Below are positions 18,362-27,285 of a stretch of 64,000 nucleotides of DNA, in pieces. Each line of letters opens with the position of its first letter. Within the stretch, counting starts at the first letter, position 1. The DNA lies in assembly GCA_024278455.1 (NCBI GenBank), contig JAJRTE010000224.1, positions 25,293 to 89,292 of the forward strand, in the 5' to 3' direction. Under the pieces are notes generated by a model. It ran no database searches and had not been told where the DNA came from. It saw only the letters and a list, made by a program, of their open reading frames with translations. Position numbers and translations under genes: made by a program. Source of the stretch: Myxococcota bacterium. GTDB lineage: Bacteria; Myxococcota_A; UBA796; JAJRTE01.

Positions 18362-20161
18362 CTACCACTCTCCCGCGACCAGGATTTCCCCGGTCAGCTT
18401 CTCGTAGTCGAACGCCTCCACGGTGGCGTGGTGCCACACGTATCTCGTATCCATCTCGAGGCGCCAGCGTGCACCCATTCGGCGGGAGATCGACAGGGCG
18501 GAGGAGACGACGTCGTCGATTCGTTCCATGCCCCAGGGCTCGTACCCCGTGGACCTGAAGTAAGAGCGGTGGGCATAGCGGGCCGTTCCTGCCACGTCGA
18601 TTCGCCACGGGGCTCGCCATGAGCAGCCGGCGAACCCGGTCGGGCCCCGGTAGTCGTAGGCGTCCACCCATCCGTCTTTCGCGACCAGGGAGGCCATGAG
18701 GTAGAGCTTCACCCGGCCGCCGGCCAGGAAGCGGTTGACCCCGAGGTCCAGCCCGGCCGTGGGGCCGACGCGACGGATGTCCCGAAAGCCCTCCCATCCG
18801 TAGCGGGCCTCGAGGTAGACGTGGACCGCTTCCGAGGGCGACAGGGTCCAGCGTGCCACGGCGGTGTGGGATTCGGAGAAGACGTAGAAGGTCTCCTCCT
18901 CGACGAGCGGACCACCGTCGAATGTCGTGGTGTTGAAGAGATATCGAAAGAGCAGATCGTGGCGGCGCGCCGCTCGAGCCATGGTCAGCCTGTACCGGAC
19001 CACGGTCCCGGCCCGCAGGGTGTCGAAGTCGTCGGCACGGTCGTCGCGCACGTAGGTGGTTCGAGTGAGAAACAGGTCTGCGCCGAGCGCGTGGGGGCCG
19101 CGGCGGATCGGCGTGCCTTCGGCGGCCAGGGACAGGGTGGCATAGGCAGCGCCGGGGCCGGTCGATGTCTCGCCCCCGGCTTCGGCCGGATCGCCTGAGA
19201 GCGGAGCGAACGGGTCGTAGATGGGGTTGGTATCGTAGCCCGCGCCGATGCGCAAGGAGGCATAAGAAGCGGGGTCCGGTGAAAGGCGTTCATAGAGTGC
19301 CCGCTGCATCCCCGCGAGCAGTGCTTCGGCGCCATCGTCGGCCGGCGTCTCGCCGACGTGCTGCCGTGCTGTATCGACCAGTCCCAGCGCCTCGGACGGG
19401 TCACTGTTGCGGAAAGCGTGCCATGCTGCCGCGGTCTCGGCCTCCGTGCACGCCAGCCCCCCGGTCGTACAGGCCGTGTCGAACGCTTCGGCCGCCTCCT
19501 GGAATGCTTCCATGCGCCAGAGGATTCCGCCCAGGCGCACCCACAGGTCGGCCCGGTCCCGGGATAGCTCCGCGGCACGGCGGGTCTCTCGGGCCGCGAC
19601 GGCGAGGTTGCCCATCTCGAGCGCCGCTTCGCCCAGGTATGCGTGGGCTCGAGCGTCTGCCGGATCCTGTCGAACCAGGGGGGCCAGGAGGGCCGGCACC
19701 CTCGAGTGGTCGCCCAGGTCCAGGAGCGCTCTGGCCAGGAGCAGCACCACGTCGTGGTTGCCCTCCCCGGACGAGACCAGGTTCGACAGGCGGGCAGCGG
19801 CCTGGTCCGGGTGTCCCGCGGCAAGGTCGGCCAGGGCCGAAACATAGACGTAGGAGCGCTCGATGTCCGCGGTGGCCGCAGGCTGCGCACCGGACTCGAT
19901 AGGTTCTCCGTGCGCGATCACCGTGCTCGGTTCGGCCGAGAGGCGGCCGTGGGGTGGGGCGAGGATTATGAGCGTGGAGAGGGACCAGGCGGCGCGGATC
20001 CAGCGGGAGGACCGTGCGCGGCAGAGGCTTCTCGAGGTTCCAGAACGCACTCGAGGCCGTGTGCTTGCGTTGCGTTGCGTGGTCGAGCGTTCCATGGTGC
20101 GGCTCGTGCTGCGTGCTCCCGGTTCACCTTGCGAATCGCTGCCGGGGTCGGGGCTAGCCAT
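18362..20161 (-). CDS. TPR-containing outer-membrane barrel protein
   Basis: This 599-residue protein has a basic N-terminal stretch of about 55 residues before a hydrophobic export segment (AAWSLSTLIILAPPHGRLSA), tandem TPR-like helices (about 98-270, e.g. ALLDLGDHSRVPALLAPLVR and AYLGEAALEMGNLAVAARET), then a C-terminal half of amphipathic strands rich in Tyr/Trp/Arg (HVYLEARYGWEGF). This is the TPR-plus-barrel layout of outer-membrane proteins such as surface-lipoprotein assembly modifiers, proposed by architecture only. The ATG at 20161 overlaps the upstream DsbA-like stop by 8 nt; an internal Met at codon 23 could be the real start, since the long n-region is unusual. Confidence 0.65.
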   Translation of the reverse strand: MASPDPGSDSQGEPGARSTSRTMERSTTQRNASTRPRVRSGTSRSLCRARSSRWIRAAWSLSTLIILAPPHGRLSAEPSTVIAHGEPIESGAQPAATADIERSYVYVSALADLAAGHPDQAAARLSNLVSSGEGNHDVVLLLARALLDLGDHSRVPALLAPLVRQDPADARAHAYLGEAALEMGNLAVAARETRRAAELSRDRADLWVRLGGILWRMEAFQEAAEAFDTACTTGGLACTEAETAAAWHAFRNSDPSEALGLVDTARQHVGETPADDGAEALLAGMQRALYERLSPDPASYASLRIGAGYDTNPIYDPFAPLSGDPAEAGGETSTGPGAAYATLSLAAEGTPIRRGPHALGADLFLTRTTYVRDDRADDFDTLRAGTVVRYRLTMARAARRHDLLFRYLFNTTTFDGGPLVEEETFYVFSESHTAVARWTLSPSEAVHVYLEARYGWEGFRDIRRVGPTAGLDLGVNRFLAGGRVKLYLMASLVAKDGWVDAYDYRGPTGFAGCSWRAPWRIDVAGTARYAHRSYFRSTGYEPWGMERIDDVVSSALSISRRMGARWRLEMDTRYVWHHATVEAFDYEKLTGEILVAGEW

Positions 20162-21077
20162 CCGGGTAGGGTGGCGCGATCCCGAGACGAAGTGCCTCCT
20201 CGTTGAGGACGTTCTTCAAGTGGGCCTCGTCGATCCGGAACTTGTAGCGTTTGCCGTCGATGAACAGCGTCGGGGTCGCCTTGACGCCGGCCTGCAGGCC
20301 CTCGATCTTCTCGTTTTCGATCAGATTGAGGATGGCTGCGTCCTCGAGGTCTTGCGTGAACCGTGCCATATCGAGGTGGAGGGATTCGGCGTAGGCGAGG
20401 ATGTCCTTGCGGCCCTGCTTGTCTCGATCCTGGAACAGGAGTGTGTACATGTCCCAGAAGCGACCCTGGCGGTGGGCGGCTTCGGCGGCTCGAGACGAGA
20501 GGACGGTGCCCCTGTGTTTCTTGAGCGGGAAGTGCTTGAACACGTGACGGACCTTGCCGTGGGAGTCGTCGACCAGTTTGCGGAAGGTCGGCGCGTGCTG
20601 CTGACAGTAGGGGCACTTGAACTCGGCGAACTCCACGATCACGATGGGAGCGTCCGGGTTGCCGTAGCTGGGGCGGCCGTCGGTGCGCAGGTCGTAGGTC
20701 TTGGTCGGGTTGGCGAAGCGCGCGCGCGCCTCGAGGAAGTCTTTCAGGTCCTTGGCAGGGACACCGCTGGCGACGAGCCAGGCGCAGAAATCCGCAACGC
20801 GCAACGCGATGGGGTCTGGTTCCGGCCGGGTGACGCAGTTGGCCAAGGTGTCGATGCAGGTCCCGTACCCGAAGGACGCCGCGAAGGCGGTGGCCAGGTC
20901 ACGTTTTTGCCCGCTGGAGAGCGCTTGCGACCTGGGGAGGCGGTCCCAGGGGATGGGAGGCGTGTCGCCGGCCCGGGCCTGAACGAACAGGGCCGCCAGG
21001 AACGTGGTGGCTGCCGCTGCCATCAGGCCCCGGAAGCGCGGACCGGACCCAATGGCCGGTGGGATACGAAAATGCAT
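20154..21077 (-). CDS. DsbA-family thiol:disulfide oxidoreductase (CPYC)
   Basis: This 307-residue protein has a signal-like N-terminus (LMAAAATTFLAALFVQARA), a pre-domain with two cysteines (FGYGTCIDTLANC), then a thioredoxin-fold DsbA domain with FAEFKCPYCQQH, the helical insertion, and a cis-Pro region (GVKATPTLFIDG). It would oxidise or isomerise disulfides in the periplasm. ATG 21077 is chosen because GGAGGAAAG sits just upstream; an upstream in-frame ATG lacks that. Neighbours include cysteine-rich secreted proteins and a DoxX/MauE-like protein, a common pairing for periplasmic thiol systems. Confidence 0.8.
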   Translation of the reverse strand: MHFRIPPAIGSGPRFRGLMAAAATTFLAALFVQARAGDTPPIPWDRLPRSQALSSGQKRDLATAFAASFGYGTCIDTLANCVTRPEPDPIALRVADFCAWLVASGVPAKDLKDFLEARARFANPTKTYDLRTDGRPSYGNPDAPIVIVEFAEFKCPYCQQHAPTFRKLVDDSHGKVRHVFKHFPLKKHRGTVLSSRAAEAAHRQGRFWDMYTLLFQDRDKQGRKDILAYAESLHLDMARFTQDLEDAAILNLIENEKIEGLQAGVKATPTLFIDGKRYKFRIDEAHLKNVLNEEALRLGIAPPYPDG

Positions 21078-21197
21078 CGTTCTTCTTTCCTCCGTCGAAA
21101 GGGCCGGCTGGTTCGAAATCCGGCCTCCCATGTCTCGCCGTGCCGCCTGTCCCTCCCGCTCCCCGTTCTCCGCTCGTACCGCCGGGCCGGCGCGGCG

Positions 21198-21695
21198 TCA
21201 AGGTTCCGTGTCGGTTCGAGGCGTCCGGGAACTACGAACCCATCGCTCGATCGACCATGCCCCCCGGTCGAAAGCCTGGATCCAGAGGCCCCAACCAAGC
21301 CAGATGATGTCCCAGTACAGGGTCCAGCGCGACATTTTGTGGGCCGCGGGGTCGGTGTCGAAGCAGCCGCAGCTTATGTCCAGGCCTCGAGCCATCGCCT
21401 GGGAAATGGCCACGATGAACACCACGAGCAACAGGTTGACGATCACTACCGACGCTCGAGTCCACCAGCCGAGGGCGAGGAGCGCGCCGGCAACCAGCTC
21501 GAGCCACGGCAGCACGATGGCCAGGGCATGGATGGCCTGGTAGGGCAGCAGCCGGTAGTTCGCTATGTTCTGGGCGAAGCCGGCGGGGGACGCAATCTTG
21601 TCCACCGCGGCCACGATGAACACCACCCCGAGCGCCACGCGGAGCAGGGCGACCAGCCATGGATGGGTGAGCCAGTGCTTGAGGGCATTTCGCAT
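21198..21695 (-). CDS. DoxX/MauE-like integral membrane protein
   Basis: This 165-residue protein has about four membrane helices (VALLRVALGVVFIVAAVDK, AIHALAIVLPWLELVAGAL, VIVNLLLVVFIVAISQAMA, YWDIIWLGWGLW) and an internal CGCF pair (ISCGCFDTD). That pattern is typical of MauE and DoxX-like proteins, some of which act in periplasmic disulfide or quinone-linked redox maturation. Cofactor and partner are unknown here. AGGTG precedes ATG 21695. It lies between the rhodanese-like and DsbA-like genes in the same direction. Confidence 0.7.
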   Translation of the reverse strand: MRNALKHWLTHPWLVALLRVALGVVFIVAAVDKIASPAGFAQNIANYRLLPYQAIHALAIVLPWLELVAGALLALGWWTRASVVIVNLLLVVFIVAISQAMARGLDISCGCFDTDPAAHKMSRWTLYWDIIWLGWGLWIQAFDRGAWSIERWVRSSRTPRTDTEP

Positions 21696-21718
21696 GGAAC
21701 ACCTCGGTGCGTTGTGGG

Positions 21719-22234
21719 TCAGTCGCCCAGCAAGGGGTCGGGAGCGCCCGGAGGCTCTCCCTCGAACGGTCCACCTGCCCGAATCCACTCGAGCAACCCG
21801 CCCTCGAGGTAGGTCGCGCCCTCGACGCCGGCAAGGGTCAGTTCCCCGGCCAGTCGCCGGCTGCGTTCCTCGCCGGCCGTGTTGCCGTAAACGACCACCG
21901 TTTCGTAAGGCCGGAGACGGGTGATGGCACCGTCGGGCACGGGCTCGATGAACGAGTAGGGAACGTTCATTGCACCGGGCACGTGTCCGGTCGAAAACGC
22001 CTCCGGCTTGCGGGCATCGATCCAGGCGATGTCGTCCCGGCCGAAGACCTCGAGGGCCTGCTCGACCGAGATGGGTGTCCCGGGCGCGACGAGCGAGGGG
22101 CACTGGTACTCGGGCGGGAACGGCATCCGCCAGGGAATGCCGTCTTCGCGCACCGTGTTGGCCACCGCGGCGAGCACACTCGAGGCAGCAACCACGGCAA
22201 CGGCCTCGACACAGACTCGAGTCCAGGATTTCAT
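21719..22234 (-). CDS. Rhodanese-fold exported protein lacking the catalytic cysteine
   Basis: This 171-residue protein has an N-terminal signal-anchor (VCVEAVAVVAASSVLAAVAN) and a single rhodanese domain (DIAWIDARKPEAFSTGHVPG, then YETVVVYGNTAGEERSRRLA). In active rhodaneses the loop after the YxVVVY strand begins with Cys; here it begins with Gly (YGNTAGEER), so sulfur transfer by the usual persulfide is not expected. A binding or scaffold role is inferred. AAGGAGG lies upstream of ATG 22234, which is preferred over an upstream Met. The DoxX/MauE-like gene starts 23 nt downstream. Confidence 0.7.
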   Translation of the reverse strand: MKSWTRVCVEAVAVVAASSVLAAVANTVREDGIPWRMPFPPEYQCPSLVAPGTPISVEQALEVFGRDDIAWIDARKPEAFSTGHVPGAMNVPYSFIEPVPDGAITRLRPYETVVVYGNTAGEERSRRLAGELTLAGVEGATYLEGGLLEWIRAGGPFEGEPPGAPDPLLGD

Positions 22235-22321
22235 GCTGCGCAGCCTCCTTCGGTGGGGTGGGCCGGTGGCACCGCCATCATTCTCGAGGTACAAGCCGAC
22301 AGTCTCTGGGCAGACCGATGG

Positions 22322-23860
22322 CTACAGACTGAGACAGCACCGGAACCCCATGGCGCTGGGGCTCCAGGTGGTGGGGATGTAGCCGCAGTCGTGCAGCTTC
22401 TCCGAGTCCGAGCAGTTGTAGGCCCCTCCGCGAACCGTCGTGCCGTCGCCATTGGCGACATGCTCCCACACGTTGCCGTTGATGTCCATGACTCCGTACT
22501 CGTTGGTGCAACCAGCGAAGGTGCCGGTGGGTTCGAGCGTGAAATTGCGTTCGTCGAGGCCGCACCCTTTGTAGGCCGGTTGCGCTTCGCAGTGGGCATC
22601 GATCCCGTTGCATGTCAGGGGTTCGTACACGTCGCCGTAGCTGTACCGGGTCTGGTCCGGACCGCGACAGGCCAATTCCCACTCGTCGGGGGTGCATAGC
22701 CGCTTCCCGGCTCGCTGGCATGCCGCTTCGGCAAGCGCGTTGTCGCTCCCCACCTGCCAAGGGAGCACGCCCGGCACCGAAAACGCTGGTCCGTCGTCCT
22801 GGGCCCCGGCCCAGGTGGACGTGGCATCAGACCTCGATGCCTCGTAGATGTCCATGCAGAACGCATCCGCGACGGAGACCATGTCGTCCGGGCAGCACAG
22901 GAGTCCCTCGTCCACTTCCCCGTCGCAGTCGTTGTCGCGCCCGTCGCACGTCTCAGCACCTTCGAAGCGGCAGTAAGTCTCGCAACCATTTTGGGGGTTG
23001 TGGTCCAGGTCCCAGTAGTCCGGAAGACACGCTTCCATCACGCACTGGCCCCCCGCGCAGGCTACCTGGGCATTGGAAAACACGGTGGCGCAGTCGGTGC
23101 AGAAGGGGCCGCAACTGGCGGAAGCGGTCTTGTCGAAGCCTTCGTCGACATCGCCGTCGCAGTCGTTGTCTTGCATGTCGCATGCCTCGACACCGTTGTT
23201 GGTAGGTACGCACGTGGGCGCGTCGCAACCGTCGGACGGTGCCTGGTCGAGCACTGCCTCGAGGTCTCCGTTGGTATCATACCAGCCATCTTCGCATTGA
23301 TAGTGGCACGAGCCATCGGTGCAGGTCGCCACGGCGTGGGCCGGTGCGGGCGGACAGACGAAGCCGCAGGCGCCGCAGTTCTCCAGGTCGCCGAGAAGAT
23401 CGAAATCTTCGTCGACTCGACCGTCGCAATCGTCATCGATGCCGTTGCAGGACTCGGGACCCGTCTTGGTGCAGGCGTATTCGCAACCATCCTCGAGGTC
23501 GCCGTTCAGGTCGAGGTATCCGGGGTCGCAGGCCACGAAGCGGCAGTCGCCCCTGTGGCACGTGCTCGAGGCGTGCGGGAAGGTGCAACCGAGGCACTCG
23601 AGGTCCGGTCCGCAGCGGTAGGCGTCGCAGATGGCGTCGTCGTCGCAGTCGGTGTCCTGCTCGCACACGAAGACGCAGCTTCGCTCCTCGCACACCAGGG
23701 GGGGAGGACAGCCGTTGTCGTCGGAGCAGACGGGTTGGACGAAACAGGTGGTTGCCACCGTGGTCGAGATGGCGGCGGCAAGGCACACGACGACCCCCAT
23801 GACGGGCCATCGGCGCCGCGCGGGATCCGATGGGATCCACGCTGGAAGCCGGTGTTTCAT
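22322..23860 (-). CDS. MopE/EGF-like repeats fused to a formylglycine-generating-enzyme fold
   Basis: This 512-residue protein has an export segment (VMGVVVCLAAAISTTVATTC), then many cysteines and three MopE loops (CNGIDDDCDGRVDED, CDMQDNDCDGDVDEGF, CDGRDNDCDGEVDEGL). From about residue 320 it has a C-terminal FGE-sulfatase domain: MVSVADAFCMDIYEASRSD, ACQRAGKRLCTPDEWELACR and a terminal GFRCCLSL. FGE-fold proteins either oxidise a sulfatase cysteine or act as binding domains; no sulfatase gene is nearby, so a structural or binding role is equally possible. ATG 23860 has GAGGCG upstream; an earlier Met at 23881 is possible. It is probably the first gene of the cluster running to 16755. Confidence 0.75.
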   Translation of the reverse strand: MKHRLPAWIPSDPARRRWPVMGVVVCLAAAISTTVATTCFVQPVCSDDNGCPPPLVCEERSCVFVCEQDTDCDDDAICDAYRCGPDLECLGCTFPHASSTCHRGDCRFVACDPGYLDLNGDLEDGCEYACTKTGPESCNGIDDDCDGRVDEDFDLLGDLENCGACGFVCPPAPAHAVATCTDGSCHYQCEDGWYDTNGDLEAVLDQAPSDGCDAPTCVPTNNGVEACDMQDNDCDGDVDEGFDKTASASCGPFCTDCATVFSNAQVACAGGQCVMEACLPDYWDLDHNPQNGCETYCRFEGAETCDGRDNDCDGEVDEGLLCCPDDMVSVADAFCMDIYEASRSDATSTWAGAQDDGPAFSVPGVLPWQVGSDNALAEAACQRAGKRLCTPDEWELACRGPDQTRYSYGDVYEPLTCNGIDAHCEAQPAYKGCGLDERNFTLEPTGTFAGCTNEYGVMDINGNVWEHVANGDGTTVRGGAYNCSDSEKLHDCGYIPTTWSPSAMGFRCCLSL

Positions 23861-24168
23861 GGCGCGCCTCGAATTGGCCATTGCCCGGCGCCGCGGTCCT
23901 CGAAGGGGCGGCGTCCCGGGCAGACGCGAAAACGAACGTGGTCGCTATCGACGTTTGCCGACATCGTCACGACCGTCAACCGAAAACGCTGGAAGGGAGA
24001 CCTTCCGGGGCCACTCGGCGTCCGGGTCCGTGGCAGAGAAAACGCTGTCCCGCCAGGACCGGCGTGCCGATCCAGCATGCGAGAAGGTTGGGATGGGATC
24101 CGATGTGAACCGTTGGGCGGCTCCCGGGCCGGCGGCCGGGGAGCACCCGCGTGCTGGAGATGATGACG
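23861..24168. other. Divergent intergenic region
   Basis: It separates the FGE-fold gene (minus) from the SBBP lipoprotein gene (plus). Neither strand shows a convincing promoter or hairpin. Confidence 0.4.
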
Positions 24169-26445
24169 ATGTCTATGCAACAGGCAAGGATGACGCGACT
24201 GCCGGCGATGGTGGTGGCTGCCGCCGTGGTCGTGAGTTGTGACAGCGGGGTCGACCTGGGTACGTTGCCGGCTCAGGACGCGGCCTCGAGCGTGGCCGGG
24301 CGTGTTTCGAGGGACGCCGGCGATGTGGACGCCGGGAGTGTGGAGGGCGGGGTGGGCCTTCCAGTGCTTTTCGTGCCGAACGAAGGGCGGTTCGATCCGG
24401 AAGTGCTGTTTGCGGCGAAGGCGGGAGCGCATGCGGTGTTCATGACCGGGCGCGAAGGCGTGGTGCTGTTTCGTGGAGGTCCTCGAGATGGCCTGGAACC
24501 TGGTCCGGGCAGGGTGCCCGTGTTGCGTTTTCGATGGAGTGCGGCGCGTGCGGTCGATCCGGTGGGTCTGGACGAGCGGGCGACTCGAGTCTCATGGTTC
24601 GTCGGGAGGGACCCGGATGGTTGGGCGGTCGATCTCCCGACCTATGGGGTGCTTCGATATGAAGGCATCGCCCCGGGGGTCGACCTGGACGTGCGACCCG
24701 GCAGGGACTCGATCGGTCTCAGGTGGCACCTGGCGCCGGGAGCGTCCCTCGAGAACGTGGGGTTGTCCCTGTTCGGGGCCACTGGACGGGAGGAACCGCT
24801 CGAGGTGACGGCCGATGGTGGCCTGCGCTTCGCTGCCGGCGGCCGCCTGGTCACCTTGTCGGCCCCGGTGGCGCGCGACACCGGCGCCGGGAGGCGGGCC
24901 GCCGGCCCCGCGGTGGCGTTCACCGTCTCGAGGGGGCGTGTGGCGGTGCGGGGCAGCGGGGGCGGCGAGCGGCGGCGGACGCTCACGGTCGCGACGACGC
25001 TGACGTTTTCCACCGTGCTCGGTGGTTCCGCGGACGACAGTGCCACCGCGGTGGCCGTGGACCGGGACGGGAGCATCGTGGTGGCCGGGCAGACCTGGTC
25101 GCCCGACTTTCCGCCCGCCAACGGGTACGACTCGAGCTTCAACGGCGCGAACACCGATGGGTACATCATGAAGCTCGACCCGGCAGGGGTCGAAGTGCAG
25201 TATGCCACGTTCCTGGGAGGAAGTACGGGGGGGTCGAGCGGGTACGTGGGATGGGACATGATTCGAGACATCGCCCTGGACGCGGACGGCAGCGTTTGCG
25301 CCGTGGGCTACACCTATGCCACGGACTACCCCACGACGCCCGGGGCCTACCGCCGTTCCTTCAGCGGCGGATACACCGATATCGTGGTGAGCAAGTTGTC
25401 GGCCTCGGGCGACGAGTTGGTCTTCTCGACCTACCTCGGCGGCTCGGACAACGAGGCCGGCGAGGGCGTTGCGCTCGACGCCGAAGGCCGGGCGACCGTT
25501 GCCGGCTATACCTATTCCACCGACTTCCCGGCGACGCCTGGGGCGTTCCAGACCACGAACCGGGGCTACGCCGATGTCGTGGTCGTCCGGTTCTCCGCGG
25601 ACGGGAGTGGCCTCGAGTACGCCACGTTCGCCGGCGGGAGCGCGGGGAGCAGCGGGGGATGGGGGGACTACGGCAAGGCCGTCGCCGTGGATGACCTGGG
25701 CCGCGCCTATGTCGCCGGCCACACCCTGTCCACGGATTTTCCCGTCACCAGCAATGCCGCACAGTGGAGCCGGGCCGATTCCTACGACGGGTTCCTCATC
25801 GTGGTGGCGCCCGAGGGGGACGCGCTGGTCTACAGCACCTATTTCGGCGGCACCGGCATGGACACCGTGTCCGGCCTCGCCCTGGACGATGGGGGCGTGG
25901 CGCACATCGTGGGATCCACGACATCCGCCGACTTCCCGGTCACCGCCGGTGCTGTGCAGGGCGCGTCAGGAGGAGGCTATGACGCCTTCCTCGTTCGGCT
26001 CGATCCAACCGTTTCCGGAGCGGCAGGCATGGTATTCTCGAGCTACCTAGGCGGTTCGGGAACCGACCAGGCCCGCAGCGTCAGCACCGATGCGGCGGGC
26101 GACAGCTTCCTGACCGGTTCGACGGCATCCAGCGACTTTCCTGTCACCGGCGACGCAGCGCAATCCACCTTCGCCGGGGGCGACAGCGACGCATTCGTGG
26201 CGCGCATCGGTGCCAGCGGGGCGCTGTCCTACGGCTCGTTGCTGGGCGGGAGCGGATACGACAACGGCGTGGCCCTGGCCCTCGATACGGGGGGGGGCGT
26301 GGTGATCGCGGGAACGACCCAGTCCGCCGATTTCCTGGTCACTCAGCCCGGCATCCAGACTGCACCCGCACAGACGTCCAACACCGATGTGTTCCTCGCC
26401 CGGTTCGGTCGCGACCTGACGCCCGTCATGGTGAGCGCGTTCTGA
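24169..26445 (+). CDS. SBBP-repeat beta-propeller lipoprotein
   Basis: This protein of about 758 residues has a signal ending in VVVSCDSG (lipobox Cys), a spacer, then a domain starting FVPNEGRFDPEVLFAAKAG, which is the N-terminal ENxGQ-like domain often placed before SBBP repeats. From about residue 270 to the C-terminus there are repeating blades (FSTVLGGSADDSATAVAVDR, STYLGGSDNEAGEGVALD, STYFGGTGMDTVSGLALD) of the SBBP type, each with a GxTxSxDFPxT motif. Such proteins form cell-surface propellers of unknown ligand. Several ATGs (24160-24190) precede the signal; 24169 has CTGGAG 9 nt upstream and is taken, but the start is not certain. Confidence 0.75.
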   Translation: MSMQQARMTRLPAMVVAAAVVVSCDSGVDLGTLPAQDAASSVAGRVSRDAGDVDAGSVEGGVGLPVLFVPNEGRFDPEVLFAAKAGAHAVFMTGREGVVLFRGGPRDGLEPGPGRVPVLRFRWSAARAVDPVGLDERATRVSWFVGRDPDGWAVDLPTYGVLRYEGIAPGVDLDVRPGRDSIGLRWHLAPGASLENVGLSLFGATGREEPLEVTADGGLRFAAGGRLVTLSAPVARDTGAGRRAAGPAVAFTVSRGRVAVRGSGGGERRRTLTVATTLTFSTVLGGSADDSATAVAVDRDGSIVVAGQTWSPDFPPANGYDSSFNGANTDGYIMKLDPAGVEVQYATFLGGSTGGSSGYVGWDMIRDIALDADGSVCAVGYTYATDYPTTPGAYRRSFSGGYTDIVVSKLSASGDELVFSTYLGGSDNEAGEGVALDAEGRATVAGYTYSTDFPATPGAFQTTNRGYADVVVVRFSADGSGLEYATFAGGSAGSSGGWGDYGKAVAVDDLGRAYVAGHTLSTDFPVTSNAAQWSRADSYDGFLIVVAPEGDALVYSTYFGGTGMDTVSGLALDDGGVAHIVGSTTSADFPVTAGAVQGASGGGYDAFLVRLDPTVSGAAGMVFSSYLGGSGTDQARSVSTDAAGDSFLTGSTASSDFPVTGDAAQSTFAGGDSDAFVARIGASGALSYGSLLGGSGYDNGVALALDTGGGVVIAGTTQSADFLVTQPGIQTAPAQTSNTDVFLARFGRDLTPVMVSAF

Positions 26446-26583
26446 AGGCTTGGCCCCGGCGGGACGACAATCCGCCCGCCTCCCGCCATTTCCTGCACCA
26501 CGGACCGTTAGCCAAAGCAACGCCGCCCGCACGCCGCACCCGCACGGATCATGCATTTTCTTGTTTCAGTATTTGTAGAGCGT

Positions 26584-26592
26584 TGCTATAAT
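26584..26592 (+). promoter_or_regulatory. Extended -10 promoter candidate
   Basis: TGCTATAAT at 26584-26592 has a perfect -10 TATAAT and an upstream TG (extended -10), inside an AT-rich patch between two GC-rich genes. No strong -35 is seen. A start near 26599 gives a leader of about 60 nt to ATG 26660. Confidence 0.55.
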
Positions 26593-26659
26593 ACTGTATG
26601 CACTCCAGGTGACAAGCGTATCGTAGCGACGACCCATCATGCGACAAGGAGAGGTTCCC

Positions 26660-27274
26660 ATGTCCCGTCAGTCCGCTGCCATCGTGTCTTTCCTATTGGC
26701 CACCCTTGTCCTCATTGCCCAGGCGCCGGTCCAGGCTGCCGAATGGCACGGGGCCGAAGCGTGGCGCCCTCAACTCCTCGCGTCCGGTCTTTCCCCGACG
26801 ACCGTGGCATCACTTCAGGTCGTCGACGTGACCGCGGGTCCGACCGAGGGTACCTTGACATGGCGCCTGCGTCAGCAGGTGGGAGACCTCGAGGTGTACG
26901 ACTCCGACATCGAGCTGGTCACCGGCGCGAGCGGTCGGGTACTCTACGTCAGCGACGTGCCCATGGACATGACCAGGGACGGCGCCCTGTCTTCCCTGAT
27001 CGGCGATCGCCAGGTCATAGAATTCGTGTTGAAGTTCCTTTTCGGCGAGTCCAGTGCGCGTGTGCGCAGCGCGGGAGCGGAGGGAAACACCACCTTCTGG
27101 GTCGCTCGAGACTTCGCCCTGTCCCTCGCCGTGACCCGCGTCGCGCTGCCCGGGGGGCCGGGCGTGTTCCAGGAAGGTTTCGTGGTGGAAACGTCCCGGG
27201 GCGCGGATGGCTATCCGCATGAGACCGTGGTGGATGGCACGGGCAGTGTCGTGAGCGATACCGTCCTCGAATAG
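26660..27274 (+). CDS. Secreted thermolysin-propeptide-like (FTP-like) protein
   Basis: This 204-residue protein has a signal peptide (IVSFLLATLVLIAQAPVQA). The mature part reads TEGTLTWRLRQQVGDLEVYD then SDIELVTGASGRVLYVSDVP. This resembles the FTP/PepSY-type propeptide of secreted thermolysin and fungalysin peptidases (WRxRQQVxGLPVY...), which act as chaperones or inhibitors of their peptidase. No peptidase domain follows, so it would be a stand-alone propeptide-like protein (resemblance moderate). AAGGAGAGG precedes ATG 26660. It runs convergently into the exopolysaccharide operon with only 11 nt between stops. Confidence 0.6.
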   Translation: MSRQSAAIVSFLLATLVLIAQAPVQAAEWHGAEAWRPQLLASGLSPTTVASLQVVDVTAGPTEGTLTWRLRQQVGDLEVYDSDIELVTGASGRVLYVSDVPMDMTRDGALSSLIGDRQVIEFVLKFLFGESSARVRSAGAEGNTTFWVARDFALSLAVTRVALPGGPGVFQEGFVVETSRGADGYPHETVVDGTGSVVSDTVLE

Positions 27275-27285
27275 CCCCAGGGTTG

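Noticed and set aside
26458..26480. Inverted repeat GGCGGG...CCCGCC after the SBBP gene
   Set aside because: Only six base pairs with an 11-nt loop and no U-tract, too weak to call a terminator.
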